Assembly: GCA_934101685.1 (NCBI GenBank)
Contig: CAKORZ010000030.1
Location: 1-15,265, forward strand
Direction: 5' to 3'
DNA length: 15,265 bases
DNA from: an uncultured Bacilli bacterium
Lineage (GTDB): Bacteria; Bacillota_I; Bacilli_A; RFN20; DUOF01
Shown: in pieces, positions 6,830 to 13,930 of the stretch
How positions within the stretch are numbered: position 1 is the stretch's first letter
How the letters are laid out: each line of letters starts with the position of its first letter
The notes under the pieces: generated by a model
The model's database searches: none
The model's input: only the letters and a program-made list of their open reading frames with translations
What the model was told of the DNA's origin: nothing
Translations under genes and position numbers: made by a program

Positions 6830-7024
6830 ATGTTAGAGAAAGCTGTTAAGTTTTTTTTAAAAGTATTTTTACTAATGTTTACACTTTTTGGTGTTAGATA
6901 TATTTTAGCAATTATAGGAATAATTATACCACTTGAATGGTTTCTTATTATGGGGGCTGGAATGCTTGGATTTTATGGAATAATAGTGATTATTGTGTAT
7001 GCAATAATGATTAATTTACTATAA
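6830..7024 (+). CDS. bofA: BofA-like pro-sigma-K processing inhibitor
   Basis: Small membrane protein resembling BofA, which with SpoIVFA holds the protease SpoIVFB inactive in the outer forespore membrane until a forespore signal releases pro-sigma-K processing. From ATG 6830 it has 64 residues with two hydrophobic segments (about 5-25 and 38-62). It shares AVKF, an FG before the IIGIIIPLEW stretch (cf. GIHVPIN) and GMLGFYGI (cf. GILGIPGI) with the C-terminal two-thirds of Bacillus BofA. It is shorter than Bacillus BofA (87) and lacks its first membrane segment. Position after recR is as in Bacillus. Three other in-frame starts lie at 6821 (GTG), 6824 (ATG) and 6827 (GTG); 6830 is preferred because GGTGAT (6820-6825) then has the same short spacing as in dnaX and tilS. 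The similarity is modest; gene order carries much of the call. Confidence 0.78.
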   Translation: MLEKAVKFFLKVFLLMFTLFGVRYILAIIGIIIPLEWFLIMGAGMLGFYGIIVIIVYAIMINLL

Positions 7025-7032
7025 ACTATTTC

Positions 7033-7066
7033 TTCGACAAAATTTTACTTGTTGGAAACGTAGAAT
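7033..7066 (+). promoter_or_regulatory. Spo0A-activated promoter of spoIIE
   Basis: TTCGACAA (7033-7040) is a perfect reverse-strand Spo0A box (TTGTCGAA). The embedded TCGACA (7034-7039) is a 5/6 match to a -35 and lies 21 bases before TAGAAT (7061-7066), a 5/6 match to a -10. The over-long spacer with a 0A box on the -35 is the layout known for Bacillus spoIIE and spoIIG. The predicted start is near 7073. Confidence 0.75.
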
Positions 7067-7089
7067 AGATGCTGGTGGGTGGTTTAACT

Positions 7090-9051
7090 ATGTCTAGTAT
7101 TTTTAATAGTAAAAAGGTTTTGAGATTAATTGTAACTTATTTAATTGTAGGGGTAATGTCAATAGGATTATCTAGAGTAGGATTTAAGGAAAATTATTTT
7201 ATGTTTAGTATTCCCTTTGTTTTATTTTGCTTTTTAGATGATAAATGGGAAGGATATTTTTCTTTTCTTGTTAGTTATTTAACTATAGGTTTTTATAATA
7301 AAGTTTATTTTTTAACATATTTATTGGTGTTAGTTGGAGTTATTTTATTTAGATATATATTAAAAAGTAAAAGTGTCAAACTTGAAAAAATAGTTAGTTT
7401 TTATAGTTTCTTTTTATGCCTTTTAGAGAGTGTTTTGGTAGTTTATATAAATAAGCAAAATAGTTATGTATTATTACTTGTTTTTTCACTTATTAGTTAT
7501 TGGACAATGAACTACTTTTTTAATATATATAAAGCGATGCATAGTAGTGAATCAAGGGACATTTTACCATATTTAAGTTCTTTTTCTTTTTTTATAATAG
7601 GTTTAGTATTTATAGGTTTAGATATTAGTGTTTGGAAGATATATATTACTCTTATTTTATTAGTTTTATTATCTTTTATTAGTAGCAAAATTAGTCTAGA
7701 AATAGGAGTGGTTTATGGATTTCTTATAGTTAGTGTTTTATCTTTATATAATGGTTTTAGTATGTATTTACTATTATTTGCTTTGAGTAGTGTTTTGACT
7801 TTTCTTTTAAACAAGACTAGTAAAATAACTTTGTGTTTTACTTATTTATTAGTAGTGGGACTATTAGTTTATTATTATAAATTAGATTATTTTATAAGTC
7901 TTAATTACGTGGTGGGTGCTTTAATATACTTATTTATACCTATATCTTTTATTAATAAATTAGGTGATAAAACATATGGTTGTAAGCAATATATTGAGAG
8001 ACTTAAAAGAGAAAATAAGGAGAGAAATATCAAGTTTTCTAATAAGATTTTAAAGATGGAAGAGGCTTTTGAAATAGTTACTTCTAAACTTAATATTAAA
8101 GAGAGAATTAAGAAAAATGAAAAGGAGATATTAATTGATGAAATTAATGTTTTTGATGAGTTGTTAAAGAAATTTGCTAGTGAAATCAATAATGATAAAA
8201 GTGGTAGTAATAAGTATTATGAAATAGAAAAAGAGATTTATAAATATAATATAGATTTGTTGTATTTTGTAGTAGAGGAGAATATTTTTAAGGAGACTAT
8301 TATTAAGATAAATGCTAGATGTAATAATTCTGATATTAATAATATTTTAATACCTTTAATTAGTAATAAACTAAATAAGAGATTAGAGGTTATTAAAGTA
8401 AAAGAAAATAATATTTTTGAATATAAAGAAATTACTTTAAAGAGTATTAAAAGAGTTAATTTTAATTATGGAGTAGGGCAAATAGCAAAGGATAAAGAAG
8501 TATGTGGAGATAGTTATCTTATATATGAAAATGAAAAGAAATGCTATTTTGCTATTAGTGATGGAATGGGTATAGGAAAGAAAGCTAAAGAGAAATCTAA
8601 ATTAGCACTAGATATTTTAAAGAAGTTTTTAGATATAGGAATTGATGAGAAAAAGGCTATTAATTCTTTAAATAGTGTTTTAAAGAAAAAGTATTCTAAA
8701 GATAATTACACTACTTTAGATTTATTAGTTTATGATAAGTTTTCTAATAAATATTCTTTTTATAAAAATGGAGCATGTAATTCATATGTTTACAATAAAG
8801 AAGGAGTAAAGGTTGTTGAAGGGAATGAACTACCTATTGGAATAATTGATAATGTTACTTTAAATGAGAATATTATAAATCTAGATAAAAATGATTATCT
8901 TTTTATGTTTAGTGATGGTGTTAGTGAAGATAAACTTATGATAAAGGATGTTTTTAATTATAAAGATCCACAGAGAATGGTTAGAGAAATATTAAAGAAG
9001 AAAGATAATTTAGATGATGATGAAACAGTTTTAATTATAAAGGTAAAATAA
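7090..9051 (+). CDS. spoIIE: Stage II sporulation protein E, PP2C-type phosphatase
   Basis: Membrane phosphatase that dephosphorylates SpoIIAA and so frees sigma-F in the forespore; it also sits at the asymmetric septum. From ATG 7090 it has 653 residues: a multi-pass membrane region (to about 287), a charged coiled central part (288-460) and a C-terminal PP2C domain. The phosphatase motifs match SpoIIE: CGDSY (Asp474), ISDGMG (Asp491), TLD, LPIGI, FSDG (Asp609) and DDDET (642-646). Bacillus SpoIIE is 827 residues; most of the shortfall is in the central oligomerisation/FtsZ-binding region. I chose 7090 over the in-frame ATG at 7069 because GGTGG lies 7 bases before it and the predicted transcript starts near 7073. 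Its neighbours bofA and tilS-ftsH fit the conserved order. No strong terminator follows. Confidence 0.95.
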   Translation: MSSIFNSKKVLRLIVTYLIVGVMSIGLSRVGFKENYFMFSIPFVLFCFLDDKWEGYFSFLVSYLTIGFYNKVYFLTYLLVLVGVILFRYILKSKSVKLEKIVSFYSFFLCLLESVLVVYINKQNSYVLLLVFSLISYWTMNYFFNIYKAMHSSESRDILPYLSSFSFFIIGLVFIGLDISVWKIYITLILLVLLSFISSKISLEIGVVYGFLIVSVLSLYNGFSMYLLLFALSSVLTFLLNKTSKITLCFTYLLVVGLLVYYYKLDYFISLNYVVGALIYLFIPISFINKLGDKTYGCKQYIERLKRENKERNIKFSNKILKMEEAFEIVTSKLNIKERIKKNEKEILIDEINVFDELLKKFASEINNDKSGSNKYYEIEKEIYKYNIDLLYFVVEENIFKETIIKINARCNNSDINNILIPLISNKLNKRLEVIKVKENNIFEYKEITLKSIKRVNFNYGVGQIAKDKEVCGDSYLIYENEKKCYFAISDGMGIGKKAKEKSKLALDILKKFLDIGIDEKKAINSLNSVLKKKYSKDNYTTLDLLVYDKFSNKYSFYKNGACNSYVYNKEGVKVVEGNELPIGIIDNVTLNENIINLDKNDYLFMFSDGVSEDKLMIKDVFNYKDPQRMVREILKKKDNLDDDETVLIIKVK

Positions 9052-9080
9052 ACTATTTATAAACAAGAAATTTTAAATGT

Positions 9081-9109
9081 TTGATATTTAAATTTTAATT
9101 TGCTACAAT
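9081..9109 (+). promoter_or_regulatory. Sigma-A promoter of the leucine-rich-repeat gene
   Basis: TTGATA (9081-9086, 5/6) and TACAAT (9104-9109, 5/6) are separated by exactly 17 bases. The predicted start near 9116 leaves a leader of about 16 bases with AGAGGTG before the ATG. Confidence 0.75.
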
Positions 9110-9131
9110 TGAGTTATAAGAGGTGTAGTTT

Positions 9132-10370
9132 ATGAAAAAAATAGATGGTGTTTTAACTGATGTTACTGAAGAGGATTTAAAATTAGATCCAGAAGAATTT
9201 TGGAAAGGTGTTACAAAAATTGGAGAAAAAGCTTTTGCCGAGTGTCGTTTTTGCTTGCGCGAAATTGAAATTCCTTCTAGTGTTGAAGAAATAGGAGATT
9301 ATGCTTTCTACGAGTGTGAAAATTTAAGCAGAGTTAAATTAAATGAAGGGTTAAAAAAAATTGGGTCGCTAGTTTTTTCTGAGTACTCTACTATACAAAG
9401 TATACGTATTCCTTCTAGTGTTGAAGAAATGGGTGCTAGAGCTATTGAGGCTTGCAATTATTTAGAAAATATTTATATAGATAGTACAAAACAGCCGATT
9501 CTTATGGCAAACCAATTTTACAAATGTAATGCTATTAGGAAAATAAATATAGCAAAAGGAGCACATATTAGTCCTAGAGATGCTGGTGGAGAATATAGTA
9601 AAGGGTTTGTAAGTACTGCCTTTCCTCGCTTGAATGACATTTATTTTTATGATTTTGATCAGGTTTTCCCTTTTATTTCAGCAATATATTATAGAAAAAT
9701 GAAAATATATAAAAATGAGGAAACCGGTCAGTTTGTAGCAAGTTTTTATGGCTATAATGGTGGTACATTTGGTCATGAATTTGTAGAATACACTGAAATA
9801 GATGAATACGTGAAATATTTAGGGTGCGACAAGGCATTTGCAATGACTTTAAAAGCAGCACATATATCATTAGAAGATTTAATTAATAAAGGCTTTGATA
9901 GTAGCAATGAATGGCTTTTAGATCGTATTGTTACAACAAGACTTCAAGACTATTGCAATTTGAAAAGTTTGGATGATGTTTTAGAGGGTATTGAAAATGT
10001 GAGAATGTACTCAGAATTAAATAAAGAGATTAAAGATAATTATAATGTTATGTTTAGACTTGCTCTTAGATTAGGAGCATTTAGTAAAGATGAAAAAGTA
10101 AGTAAAAAAGCGTGTGCTTTTATTGAATATTTAGTGAAAGAAAAAAATATTGATTTTAGTTCAGTTTTTAATTTTTGTGACAATACAAATACCACTGGAG
10201 GGTATTATCCAAGATTTGCAGAACTTTTAATGAAAGATAATAATTTTGACATTTTATCAATAGTTTGTGATGATCTTGATGATGCAGTATATTTTTGTAA
10301 TTATAATAATGGAAGAATTACTGTTGATAACTGTAAAAAATACATAGCAAAAAAAGCAAATAAAAGATAA
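9132..10370 (+). CDS. Leucine-rich-repeat (BspA-like, LRR_5) protein of unknown function
   Basis: 412 residues. The N-terminal third (about 20-145) contains 23-residue LRR_5/BspA-type repeats with the pattern L..I.IPSSVEEIG..AF..C..L, e.g. IPSSVEEIGDYAFYEC from residue 47 and IPSSVEEMG from residue 93. The C-terminal part (about 225-405) is helical and charged and I do not recognise it. There is no signal peptide, membrane segment or cell-wall sorting signal, so it is probably cytoplasmic, unlike secreted BspA proteins. AGAGGTG precedes the ATG. The gene has its own promoter and terminator and sits between spoIIE and tilS, where Bacillus has yabS/yabT. Five of its 17 Arg codons are CGN, two of them CGC, more than in most neighbours, which hints at recent acquisition. 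LRR identity is good; function is unknown and it may bind proteins. Confidence 0.85.
   Translation: MKKIDGVLTDVTEEDLKLDPEEFWKGVTKIGEKAFAECRFCLREIEIPSSVEEIGDYAFYECENLSRVKLNEGLKKIGSLVFSEYSTIQSIRIPSSVEEMGARAIEACNYLENIYIDSTKQPILMANQFYKCNAIRKINIAKGAHISPRDAGGEYSKGFVSTAFPRLNDIYFYDFDQVFPFISAIYYRKMKIYKNEETGQFVASFYGYNGGTFGHEFVEYTEIDEYVKYLGCDKAFAMTLKAAHISLEDLINKGFDSSNEWLLDRIVTTRLQDYCNLKSLDDVLEGIENVRMYSELNKEIKDNYNVMFRLALRLGAFSKDEKVSKKACAFIEYLVKEKNIDFSSVFNFCDNTNTTGGYYPRFAELLMKDNNFDILSIVCDDLDDAVYFCNYNNGRITVDNCKKYIAKKANKR
9270..9430 (+). repeat. 23-bp exact direct repeat inside the LRR gene
   Basis: Bases 9270-9292 and 9408-9430 are identical, starting ATTCCTTCTAG and ending GAAGAAAT, and both encode IPSSVEE. 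They are 138 bases (46 codons) apart, i.e. two 23-residue LRR units, so they record recent repeat duplication or conversion. Confidence 0.9.
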
Positions 10371-10420
10371 TAAACATGTAGATAAGACTTTTAATAAATC
10401 TTTATGAGTTAAATTTGGTT

Positions 10421-10453
10421 AGGGAACTTTTTAAATTTTAAAAGTTCCTTTTT
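10421..10453 (+). terminator. Rho-independent terminator of the LRR gene
   Basis: GGAACTTTT (10423-10431) pairs with AAAAGTTCC (10440-10448), a 9-bp stem extendable by G.T and A-T pairs at its base, then TTTTT (10449-10453). It lies 50 bases after the LRR stop and before the tilS promoter. Confidence 0.88.
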
Positions 10454-10518
10454 GTTATAAGTTAATAAATATACTTATTTTTGAATACTGTTTTGTTATT
10501 ATAAATAGGGAAATAAGT

Positions 10519-10538
10519 TATAATATAAATGTGGTGAT
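10519..10538 (+). promoter_or_regulatory. -10 box and ribosome-binding site of tilS-ftsH
   Basis: A perfect TATAAT (10519-10524) is followed 8 bases later by GGTGAT (10533-10538), three bases before the tilS ATG. The -35 is weak (TTATTA at 10496-10501, 17-base spacer). From TATAAT to ATG this is base-for-base the same length as the dnaX start region. Confidence 0.6.
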
Positions 10539-10541
10539 TGT

Positions 10542-11759
10542 ATGTATAGTTTAGTAGCCGTTAGTGGTGGTAGTGATTCGATGTCTTTATTAGATAAGCT
10601 AATAAAATCTAATAAAGATTTAGTAGTGTGCCACGTTAACTATAAATATAGGGATAGTGCAGATAGAGATGAAGAGATTGTTAGAAAATATTGTGAAAAA
10701 TATAATATTAAATTAGAGATTTTAAAAGGTTTTAAATATGATAAAAAAGATGGTAATTTTGAGAATTGGGCTAGAGTAATTAGATATAATTTTTTTAAAG
10801 AAATGTATAAAAAATATAATGCTGATTATTTGTATGTTGGACATAATTTGGATGATTTATTAGAGACTTATTTTATTCAAAAAGAGAGAAATAGTAAGTG
10901 TGATTATTATGGGTTAAAAGAAGAAATTTGTATTTATGAGATGAGAATAAAGAGAATTTTACTTGGATATACTAAACAAGAATTAAATGATTATTGTTTA
11001 AATAATAATATTGAGTATGGAATAGATGAAACTAATTTTGATGAGAATTATCTTAGAAATAATATTAGACATAATGTTATTAGTAAAATGAGTAAAGAAG
11101 AGAAGTTAAAAATAGTTAATGAGATTAATGAACTTAATAAAAATAAGGAAAAAGAATACAATGATATACATTATGTTTTAGAAAGAATAAAAAAAGGGAA
11201 TAATATATTAGATTTAAGTTTATTTAAAGGCTTAGATGATAAAACTAAAATTAGCATTATATATTATTTTGTTATAGAGAATGTAAAGGTTAGAATTTCT
11301 ATTAGTGATAAGAGAATTAAAGACATTATTAAGAAAATAGATTCTAATAAGCCTAATATAATGCTTGGTAAATTTAATGATTATAGTTTATATAAGGAGT
11401 ATGAAAGTTTAGTAATAAAAAAGGATAAAAATGAATTTAGTTATATTATAGAAGATTTAAGTAGTGATTTAGGTGAATTTAAAATATGCGATACAGGTAA
11501 AAAATTAGAGAAAATAATTGTTAAAAAAGATATGTTTCCTTTGAAGATTGAAAATTATAAAGGAGATAATAAAGATATTAATAGATTGTTTATTGATAAG
11601 AAAGTACCTGTTAGTGAGAGGAAAATGTGGCCTGTTGTTAAGGATAAATTAGATAATGTATTGCTTGTTTTAAATATAGAAAAGTTTTATAATATCAAGG
11701 TCTCAAATAAAGATGATATAATTGAATTTTATATAAAAAGGAAAGAGGAGGAAAAATAA
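10542..11759 (+). CDS. tilS: tRNA(Ile)-lysidine synthetase
   Basis: N-type PP-loop ATPase that attaches lysine to C34 of tRNA-Ile(CAU), changing it to read AUA; this should be essential in so AT-rich a genome. PP-loop SGGSDS (8-13) comes almost at the N-terminus. HVNYKYRDSADRDEE follows, then the family motif GHNLDDLLET (usual GHHADDQAET), and a C-terminal TilS domain with RLFIDKKVPVSERKMWPVV. The 405 residues are slightly shorter than most TilS. The substrate domains are Lys/Asn-rich, as expected from low GC. The next gene, ftsH, begins two bases after the stop, so they form an operon; hprT, which lies between them in Bacillus, is absent here. Confidence 0.95.
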   Translation: MYSLVAVSGGSDSMSLLDKLIKSNKDLVVCHVNYKYRDSADRDEEIVRKYCEKYNIKLEILKGFKYDKKDGNFENWARVIRYNFFKEMYKKYNADYLYVGHNLDDLLETYFIQKERNSKCDYYGLKEEICIYEMRIKRILLGYTKQELNDYCLNNNIEYGIDETNFDENYLRNNIRHNVISKMSKEEKLKIVNEINELNKNKEKEYNDIHYVLERIKKGNNILDLSLFKGLDDKTKISIIYYFVIENVKVRISISDKRIKDIIKKIDSNKPNIMLGKFNDYSLYKEYESLVIKKDKNEFSYIIEDLSSDLGEFKICDTGKKLEKIIVKKDMFPLKIENYKGDNKDINRLFIDKKVPVSERKMWPVVKDKLDNVLLVLNIEKFYNIKVSNKDDIIEFYIKRKEEEK

Positions 11760-11761
11760 GG

Positions 11762-13780
11762 ATGAATAAGAATAAAAAAAGAGGACTATTAGAATATGTT
11801 GCTCCATGGTTACTTGGGCTTATTGTTGTTATCGTTTTAATATTTGTTTTTAATAAAGATAATAGTATTAAAAACTATAATGAAAAAGAGTTCTTTGATG
11901 TGTTAGCTACAGAATCTTGTGATTCAAATGGTGTATGTTCATGGACTAGCACAGGTAATGAGTTTAAATATTTAACTGTTACTGAAAAGAATAGAGTTAT
12001 TGATGTTGAAGGTGTTGTTAAAGTTGGTAACGATACAATTAAATTTACAACTAGAATATCTTATGTTGCTAGTGAAGATTTAAGAAATGCTATAAATGCA
12101 AATGAAACTGCAGTTAAAACAGTTAACTACATCGATAACTTCCAAACTAATATTTGGGCAGAACTTGCAATTTCAATTGTTCCTATGATTTTAATTGGAG
12201 TAGTATTTGTGTTCCTATTAACTAGAATTTTAGGTGGTTCTGGTGGTGGAAGTGCTAGAAGTGCAATGGATGTTGGTAAATCTAGAGCTAGAAGAGAAGA
12301 AACAACTAAAGTTAGATTTGATAATGTAGCTGGTTGTGTTGAAGAAAAAGAAGAAATGAAAGAACTTGTAGATTATTTAAAGAATCCTCAAAAGTTTGCT
12401 AGAATGGGTGCTAGAGTTCCTAAAGGTGTATTACTTACTGGTGCTCCTGGTACTGGTAAAACATTACTTGCTAAAGCTATTGCTGGAGAAGCAGGAGTTC
12501 CATTCTTCTCAATTTCTGGTAGTGACTTCGTAGAAATGTTTGTAGGTGTTGGTGCTAGTAGAGTTAGAGATATGTTCAAACAAGCTAAATTAAATGCTCC
12601 TTGTATTATATTTATTGATGAAATTGATGCAGTAGGTAGACAAAGAGGTACTGGTTTAGGTGGAGGACATGATGAAAGAGAACAAACACTTAACCAATTA
12701 TTAGTTGAAATGGATGGATTTAATGAAAATAGTGGAATTATTATTATTGCTGCTACTAACAGAAGTGATGTACTAGATCCAGCATTATTAAGACCAGGAA
12801 GATTTGATAGACAAATTATTGTTAACTTACCAGATAAAAAAGGTAGAGAAGAAATCTTAAGAGTACATGCTCGTAATAAATTCTTTGAAAGTGATGTTAA
12901 CTTTGCTAATATTGCAAAGAGAACACCTGGATTTAGTGGAGCAGAATTAGAGAATACATTAAATGAAGCAGCTATTTTGGCTGTTAGAGCAAATAAAGAT
13001 AAAATATCTAGAGCAGATATTGATGAAGCTATTGATAGAGTTATGGGTGGACCTGCTAAAAAGAGTAGAATTATTACTGCTAAAGAGAAAAGAACTGTTG
13101 CATATCATGAAGCAGGACATGCTACTATTGGATTAAAGGTTGAAAAAGCTGATATAGTTCAAAAAGTTACAATTATTCCTCGTGGTGATGCAGGTGGTTA
13201 TGTATTAATGACTCCTGAAGAAGATACAATGCTTCAAACTAAGAGCGAATTATTAGATAGAATTACTGGTTTACTTGGTGGTAGAGTTAGTGAAGAAATA
13301 TTCTTTGGCGATGTAACTACTGGTGCTCATAATGATATTGAGAAAGCTACTCGTATTGCTAGAATGATGGTTACTGAATTTGGTATGTCAAGTTTAGGAA
13401 CAATTCAATATGAACAACAAACAGGTAGTGCTTTCTTAGGTAGAGATTATACAAACTCTAGAAAAAGTTTCTCTAGTCAAGTAGCATTTGAAATAGACCA
13501 AGAAGTTAGAAAAATAATTAGTGAATGTTATGATAGAGCTAGAAAAGTTTTAACAGAGAATAAAGATTTATTAATTAAGATTGCTGAAGCTTTACTTGAA
13601 AGAGAAGTATTAACTAGTGAAGAAATTTATGAAATTGCAGGTATGACTCCTCCTGCAACTGAAAGTGAACAAGTAAAAGAAGAAGTTCAAGAGGAAGAAA
13701 AAGAAGAAAAAGCAAAGGAAGCAGCAAAAGAAGTTAAAGAAGAAAAATCTGAAACTGAAGAAAATAAAGATGCTGAATAA
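11762..13780 (+). CDS. ftsH: ATP-dependent zinc metalloprotease FtsH
   Basis: Membrane-anchored AAA+ protease that degrades damaged membrane proteins and short-lived regulators. In its 672 residues: TM1 (about 13-30), an extracytoplasmic domain (31-131), TM2 (about 132-155), a Gly-rich linker, AAA domain with Walker A GAPGTGKT (227-234), Walker B IIFIDEIDA (282-290) and second region of homology ATNRSDVLDPALLRPGRFDR (331-350), then the protease with HEAGH (449-453) and an Asp in HNDIEKAT (Asp525) as probable third zinc ligand. The last 40 residues are a Glu/Lys-rich tail. An odd Cys pair (Cys53, Cys59) lies outside the membrane. GAGGAGG in the end of tilS is the ribosome-binding site. A strong terminator follows. 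Confidence 0.97.
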   Translation: MNKNKKRGLLEYVAPWLLGLIVVIVLIFVFNKDNSIKNYNEKEFFDVLATESCDSNGVCSWTSTGNEFKYLTVTEKNRVIDVEGVVKVGNDTIKFTTRISYVASEDLRNAINANETAVKTVNYIDNFQTNIWAELAISIVPMILIGVVFVFLLTRILGGSGGGSARSAMDVGKSRARREETTKVRFDNVAGCVEEKEEMKELVDYLKNPQKFARMGARVPKGVLLTGAPGTGKTLLAKAIAGEAGVPFFSISGSDFVEMFVGVGASRVRDMFKQAKLNAPCIIFIDEIDAVGRQRGTGLGGGHDEREQTLNQLLVEMDGFNENSGIIIIAATNRSDVLDPALLRPGRFDRQIIVNLPDKKGREEILRVHARNKFFESDVNFANIAKRTPGFSGAELENTLNEAAILAVRANKDKISRADIDEAIDRVMGGPAKKSRIITAKEKRTVAYHEAGHATIGLKVEKADIVQKVTIIPRGDAGGYVLMTPEEDTMLQTKSELLDRITGLLGGRVSEEIFFGDVTTGAHNDIEKATRIARMMVTEFGMSSLGTIQYEQQTGSAFLGRDYTNSRKSFSSQVAFEIDQEVRKIISECYDRARKVLTENKDLLIKIAEALLEREVLTSEEIYEIAGMTPPATESEQVKEEVQEEEKEEKAKEAAKEVKEEKSETEENKDAE

Positions 13781-13782
13781 TG

Positions 13783-13813
13783 AAAAAATGTAGGTTTGAA
13801 TCCTACATTTTTT
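13783..13813 (+). terminator. Terminator of tilS-ftsH
   Basis: A perfect 12-bp stem, AAAAAATGTAGG (13783-13794) with CCTACATTTTTT (13802-13813), has a 7-base loop TTTGAAT; the T run is part of the 3' arm. It starts right after the ftsH stop. Confidence 0.92.
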
Positions 13814-13819
13814 ATATCT

Positions 13820-13888
13820 AAAAGTTGGAAATGCGTTTCAAATAAATTAAAATTGTAACAAAAGTTGGAAATATACTTCCAATTTTTT
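13820..13888 (+). repeat. Two related palindromes upstream of the AAA ATPase
   Basis: AAAAGTTGGAAAT occurs at 13820-13832 and 13860-13872, exactly 40 bases apart, and each copy begins an inverted repeat. Copy 1 is TTGGAAATGCGTTTCAA (13825-13841, imperfect); copy 2 is TTGGAAATATACTTCCAA (13865-13882, 6-bp perfect arms). Copy 2 is followed by TTTTTT (13883-13888), so it may act as a terminator. Its right arm lies at the -35 position of the promoter at 13900, so it may instead be an operator. Confidence 0.75.
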
Positions 13889-13905
13889 AAGTAAGACCTT
13901 ATAAT
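13877..13905 (+). promoter_or_regulatory. Probable promoter of the AAA ATPase gene
   Basis: TATAAT (13900-13905) is a perfect -10. The -35 position, 17 bases upstream, is TTCCAA (13877-13882, 3/6), the right arm of the second palindrome. A weak -35 overlapping a palindrome suggests regulated expression. Confidence 0.5.
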
Positions 13906-13930
13906 TATAAAAAAGAAAGGAGCATTACTT

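Noticed and set aside
7069..7089. ATG at 7069 as spoIIE start
   Set aside because: No ribosome-binding site at proper spacing, and the predicted Spo0A-dependent transcript starts near 7073.
7905..8189. Antisense open frame within spoIIE (94 codons)
   Set aside because: It opposes a well-supported gene, has no ribosome-binding site or recognisable motif, and long antisense frames are common in AT-rich repetitive codons.
9072..9096. TTTAAAT/ATTTAAA hairpin as spoIIE terminator
   Set aside because: Purely A/T 7-bp stem, too weak to stop polymerase, and it overlaps the -35 of the LRR gene promoter.
13820..13888. CRISPR array or larger repeat cluster
   Set aside because: Only two short copies with a 40-base period and imperfect arms; no cas genes and no further units.
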